Part shown: one piece after another, positions 60,300-64,000 of the stretch
How positions within the stretch are numbered: the stretch's first letter is position 1
Layout of the letters: each line of letters starts with the position of its first letter
Assembly: GCA_964006375.1 (NCBI GenBank)
Contig: OZ023264.1
Span: 14,022,225 to 14,086,224, forward strand
Reading direction: 5' to 3'
DNA length: 64,000 nt
From: Tillus elongatus
Taxonomy: Eukaryota; Arthropoda; Insecta; Coleoptera; Cleridae
Position numbers and translations under genes: made by a program
The notes under the pieces: model-generated
Seen by the model: the letters and a program-made list of their open reading frames with translations, nothing else
Database searches by the model: none
Told to the model about the DNA's origin: nothing

Positions 60300-60740
60300 T
60301 GCCGATAGGGACCTGATGAGATTTTTCAATTGATCTTATCAAGGATAACAATTTAGTTACCCTTATCTGCTCTCAACAAGATTTGATGAAGAAAGATCGT
60401 TTCTATTTAAAACCAGATGAGGGCAACAAAACTGTTATTTATCATAAGGTGAACTCCTTTGATAGAGTGGAAAATCTCATCAGAACTGGTGCATATTTAT
60501 CCGGAAGTAACAAAATACCATCTTCCGGACTTGGTTCAACAGTACAATCCAAAGTTGCGTTAATTTAATAGATGAAAATACTCCCGAAGGTTAATAAGCC
60601 GGGGAAAGGAATTAGAGCAATCGTACCTATTATAGCATCCACGACTTAAGAACTTTCCAAATGGTATCGAAAGGAGCTCAGTCCATTGGAAGCACGCAAG
60701 TTCTACAGCTGGTCAGCTCTTTAATAGTTGGCTGGTATGG
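60300..60740 (+). pseudogene. Penelope-like RT N-terminal fragment
   Basis: 60383-60568 reads DRFYLKPDEGNKTVIYHKVN, which resembles the KADKGN...VV segment before the PLE reverse transcriptase. It is followed by VENLIRTGAYL. One frame over, 60574-60720 gives ILPKVNKPGKGIRAIVPIIA and YRKELSPLEARKFYS, like the PLE RT motif with PK.HKP..RPI. About 440 bp with at least one frameshift and stops. It is the only RT piece of this class seen, and is unlinked to the GIY-YIG array units. Confidence 0.6.
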
Positions 60741-60749
60741 TTTACTTGC

Positions 60750-63700
60750 AATATGGTAGGTGGTAGTGGAATTTTCCTTTATGTGATAGTAAAGGATTTT
60801 TTTCACGCCCGAGGAGGTACCACCCCTTACATCAAGGGGCCGGTGAAGTCCCAACGGACGTATCTGGTTCTGGTGTATGAGTCGGTTTCCCTTATAAGCA
60901 AAAATGATGATGGCTCCTCCTTGTACAAAAGATTCCGGAGGTAAAATACCCCTCCATTCGGATCTCCGGGAGAGGGGTGTACAGGGGGCGCCAGCATTAA
61001 GATTTAACATGTCCTTCTCGAATATATGTGGCCTAAATTCTAACCTGAACTTCGTCCACCATTTCCTCCAGGCTAATAGGCCCCAACTCCTCCTCCTCAC
61101 CTAAACTCAAATCAGTGCCAGAACAGCCACTAATCACCTTAATTTCCCGGAGTATGAGCTCCTTACTTCCTTTCGATTGCATGGAGGCGTGTGCGCGTAC
61201 GTCCGTAGCAATCTACCCTGCACCAGACTCCCCAATTTAGAAGCTGGAAGAAAAAACATAATATGGATAAAACTCTTTCTCAGGGCTGTAACTAAATGCA
61301 TCTGTTGCATTTACCGGTCACCTTCTGACAACAATTTTGTCCAGCTCTTTGACTATCTTTCTGAAAAAACTGACCATCTGATTTCTGAATATCCTTCCTC
61401 CGAGGTCACTATTCTTGGTGACTTCAATGTCCATAATAAGGAATGGCTAGGATCTCCACGAGAAAGAGCAATATGGTTCAGCAACCTACTTATTTTCCTC
61501 GCATCCCAACACACAGCTCAAATCCCTTGGATCTCCTTCTTACTACAAATCCTGAGTGCTATAAGATATCAGTCACCGCCCCCCTGGGTCGCTCAGACCA
61601 CGGCATGGTCACTGCTTCCTGTGCAATGCAACCCGAGGTCACACAGTCATCACACCCACGTATCGTTTGGCACTACAACTCCGCGAACATGGGCGTCTGT
61701 CTGCTTCTCTCATCCTGACCCCTCTGATATCTCACAAAACGTCACCGAAATTATCCAAGCTGGTATGGAATTATTTATTTCACGTACACAGAAAACCTCT
61801 GCAGCCACTCAAAAGCCCTGGTTCTCTAACTCCTGTGACAAGGCCAGCCTTGAAAAGGTCAAATCTCAGAAAAAGCTTCTACACAATCCCAGTCAAGGAA
61901 ACCGTCAAGTATTTAACGACGCATTCTTTCTGAGGAAAAAAAACTCGTTTAATAACCACATCAAAAACAATGTCCGCATTCTTTCTGAGACAAAAAAATC
62001 GTTTAATAACCACATCAAAAACAAAGTCCTCTTAAGCTCCATCGGCAGCAAACCCTTCTGGACTCTTGCTAAATCTATTGGGAATAATTTCTGCAAGAGC
62101 ACGTTCCCACCTCTTGTCTCAGGGGATGAAATTGTTTCTACCGCTCTGGGCAAGGCTCTCTCCACCCACCTCCAAATGTTCAACCAACAACAGTCCCCAA
62201 TGTCGCGCATAAAATGACGGATATCACTTTCAAAACTAAAAAGGTACGAAAGATGCTCGCTTCTCTTAATACCAGGAAAGCCTCTAGCATTGACGAGATC
62301 CCAGCAATTGTTCTCAAAAAATGCGCACCAGAACTTGCTCCTGTCCTGACTCGTCTGTTTTAGACATCTCACAATAGAGGCATATTCCCTAGTAACTGGA
62401 AAACTGCTCGAGTACAACCCGTCCCCAAGAGAGGATCCAAAGCGCTTCCTAGCAACTACAGGCCTATTAACCTCTTTTCAGTCGCCTCTAAAGTGATGGA
62501 AAAGTATATAAACACCGAATTACTAAAATTTCTTGAAAAACACAGTCTAAGCCACGACAGGCAGTATGGATTCCGTCAGCGCAGATCAACTGCCGACCTC
62601 ATTTTCTTTGTCACCCATTCTTGGAACAAGTCTATGGAACTACACGGTGAATCCCAGATTGTCGCTCTAGGCACATCCAAAGCATTCGACCAGGTCTGGC
62701 ACGCAGCACTGCTTAATAAACTTCCGGCCTATGGCCTACCACCAAAACTCTGTCCTGGACAGCAAATTTCCTCTCCAACCGGAGCATTTCTGTCGTGGAT
62801 GGCCATTCCTCTAAACTGTATCCAACTAATGCAGGAGTCCCTCATGGTTCAGCTTTAACCCCTACTTTGTTTCTTCTCCACAATGACCTCCTCTCTAGCA
62901 AATCCAACCCAGTTCACAGTTACGCGGACGACAGCACCCTCCACTCAAATATACAATATTCTAAGCCTGTCTCTGTAGCCCAATTAGATGAGGATCGCAC
63001 ACTCATGGAGGGTTCTGTCTTAGTGGATTTCCAAAAAATATTAGACTGGGGGAGTAGAAATCTTGTACACTTCAACCCCACCAAATCACAGTCTTGCTTT
63101 CTTTCTCATAAGAGATACACCAGCCCTAGATCCATCACAATAAACAACCAAGTTATTCAAAATAATGAGTCATGTTCTCTTGTTGGCATTTCTGTGGATC
63201 GAAATCTCAATTGGCACCAATATGTCACATCAATTGCAGAAGCGGCTGCTAAGAAATTAGGTTTCCTCTTCCGGGCCCGCAAATACTTTTCACCAGCTAA
63301 TCTCTATACCTTATATACTTCACAAATAAGACCAAACCTCGAATACTGCTCCCAGATCTGGGGTGCTGCTGCCGCTTCTACACTCGCTATCCTGGACTCC
63401 ATTCAGAAGAGAGCTATACGTCTCATCGGTGACCGTACCCTCACCTAAAGGCTGCCATCACTTGCCCACCGACGTGCCGTTGGTGACCTCTCTCTCTCTT
63501 TTATAGATATCTCCACGGGTACTGCTCAGAGGAGCTTTCTTCCATAGTTCCTCCACCTGCTGTCCCCAACAGATCTACCAGGGGAACAGAGCGAATGCAC
63601 CCTTTTACTGTCCAGGTCACCAGACATAGAACATCTTGTTATGCCCGCTCTTTTGTCGCGAGGACTTCCAAGTTGTGGAATTCCTTGCCGACACATGTTT

Positions 63701-63825
63701 TTCCTTCTCCCCCGAACCTCCAAACCTTCAAGTCCAGAATTAACAAGTTGCCTCTTTCCTCCTTGTCAACACCCACGGTACGATAGTATTTAGGCTGTAA
63801 ACCCTCGTGGTGTGTTGTTGCTCTT
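60750..63825 (+). mobile_element. Jockey-like LINE, most complete copy
   Basis: Contains 5' sequence (60750-60995), a broken ORF2 and the family 3' UTR ending GTGGTGTGTTGTTG near 63823. There is no obvious poly(A) right at this end, although sister copies have one. It gives the reference layout for the other six copies: endonuclease, RT, CT run, 3' UTR with the PRFVPRTSKLWNSLP-type reading in another frame. Confidence 0.85.
61008..63448 (+). pseudogene. LINE ORF2 (endonuclease and reverse transcriptase), broken
   Basis: The N-terminal endonuclease is MSFSNICGLNSNLNFVHHFL (61009). Its catalytic Glu position in LLLLT.TQIS is a TAA stop (about 61100). Next come HGGVCAYVRSNLP (61180), ICCIYRSPSDNNF, EVTILGDFNVHNKEWLGSP (61400) and GRSDHGMVTA. 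The linker has a local duplication (NSFNNHIKN at 61950 and KSFNNHIKNK at 62000). The RT follows: NWKTARVQPVPKRGSKALPS, HDRQYGFRQRRSTADLIFFV, ALGTSKAFDQVWHAALLNKL (catalytic Asp replaced: DIS to GTS), a frameshift near 62795, then SYADDSTLHSNIQYSKPVSV (catalytic box intact, 62920) and VDRNLNWHQYVTSIAEAAAK to the end at 63448. Frame changes and stops make it non-functional. Confidence 0.88.
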
Positions 63826-64000
63826 AGGTATCTTCATAATAACCAGCTATCGGAGATACAGGGGAACTGACAGTTTCACTCGGGTCATCGGGAGGGTTTA
63901 TCCGCAAACAAAGGGAACCACAATTGGAAATCCATGGAGGTTTTTTGTTAAAAAAAAAATAAACAATATTTTTTAAGTAAATTCGGTTTATTTTGGGTAC
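63826..64000. other. Unassigned sequence at window end
   Basis: AT-rich with an A run at 63950-63962. No feature recognised. Confidence 0.4.

Overview
The window is a stretch of AT-rich animal nuclear DNA, most probably from an insect, made almost wholly of transposable elements in different stages of decay. I find no convincing host gene, rRNA, functional tRNA, operon or CRISPR array. The insect assignment is an inference. It rests on an errantivirus-type endogenous retrovirus (gag, pol, env; TGGCGCAGTCG primer site), Jockey-like, RNase H-bearing and R2/R4-like LINEs, Tc1/mariner, pogo-like and piggyBac elements, a tRNA-derived SINE and Penelope-like elements (PLEs). The species cannot be named from the sequence.

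Layout. 1-1015: two convergent LINE fragments. 2440-9515: copies of one unclassified repeat family, here called TAR, each with a long (TA)n tract at a fixed internal place; also a fold-back MITE, a Jockey-like LINE fragment and a mariner relic lying inside a TAR (TA)n. 9.9-12.4 kb: two tRNA-derived SINEs and a pogo-like MITE. 12.9-14.6 kb: a second mariner relic flanked by (TA)n on both sides. 15.2-15.95 kb: a GC-rich four-module palindrome and a PLE scrap. 17.1-20.75 kb: two R2/R4-like LINE copies separated by a long (TAA)n tract. 21.5-28.5 kb: Jockey-like and RNase H LINE fragments. 28.97-39.71 kb: a PLE-derived array with a 1290-bp period, whose first unit is interrupted by a young 7951-bp endogenous retrovirus on the minus strand. 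40.4-48.9 kb: TAR copies, LINE fragments, fold-backs and (TA)n tracts. 49.6-54.9 kb: LINE fragments and a piggyBac 5' half. 55.4-60.25 kb: three TAR copies, two of them near full length. 60.3-63.83 kb: a PLE reverse transcriptase scrap and the most complete Jockey-like LINE.

The retrovirus is the only element that looks recently active. Its two 480-bp LTRs differ at one base by eye, it has a 4-bp target duplication (ATGG), and the second PLE array unit preserves the unoccupied target. Gag and pol are open and overlap at a textbook -1 slippery heptamer; env is split by one frameshift. Nearly everything else carries stops, frameshifts or truncations. Two themes recur: (TA)n and (TAA)n microsatellites act as landing sites or internal modules of mobile elements, and inverted-repeat units derived from PLEs carry hammerhead-ribozyme-like motifs.
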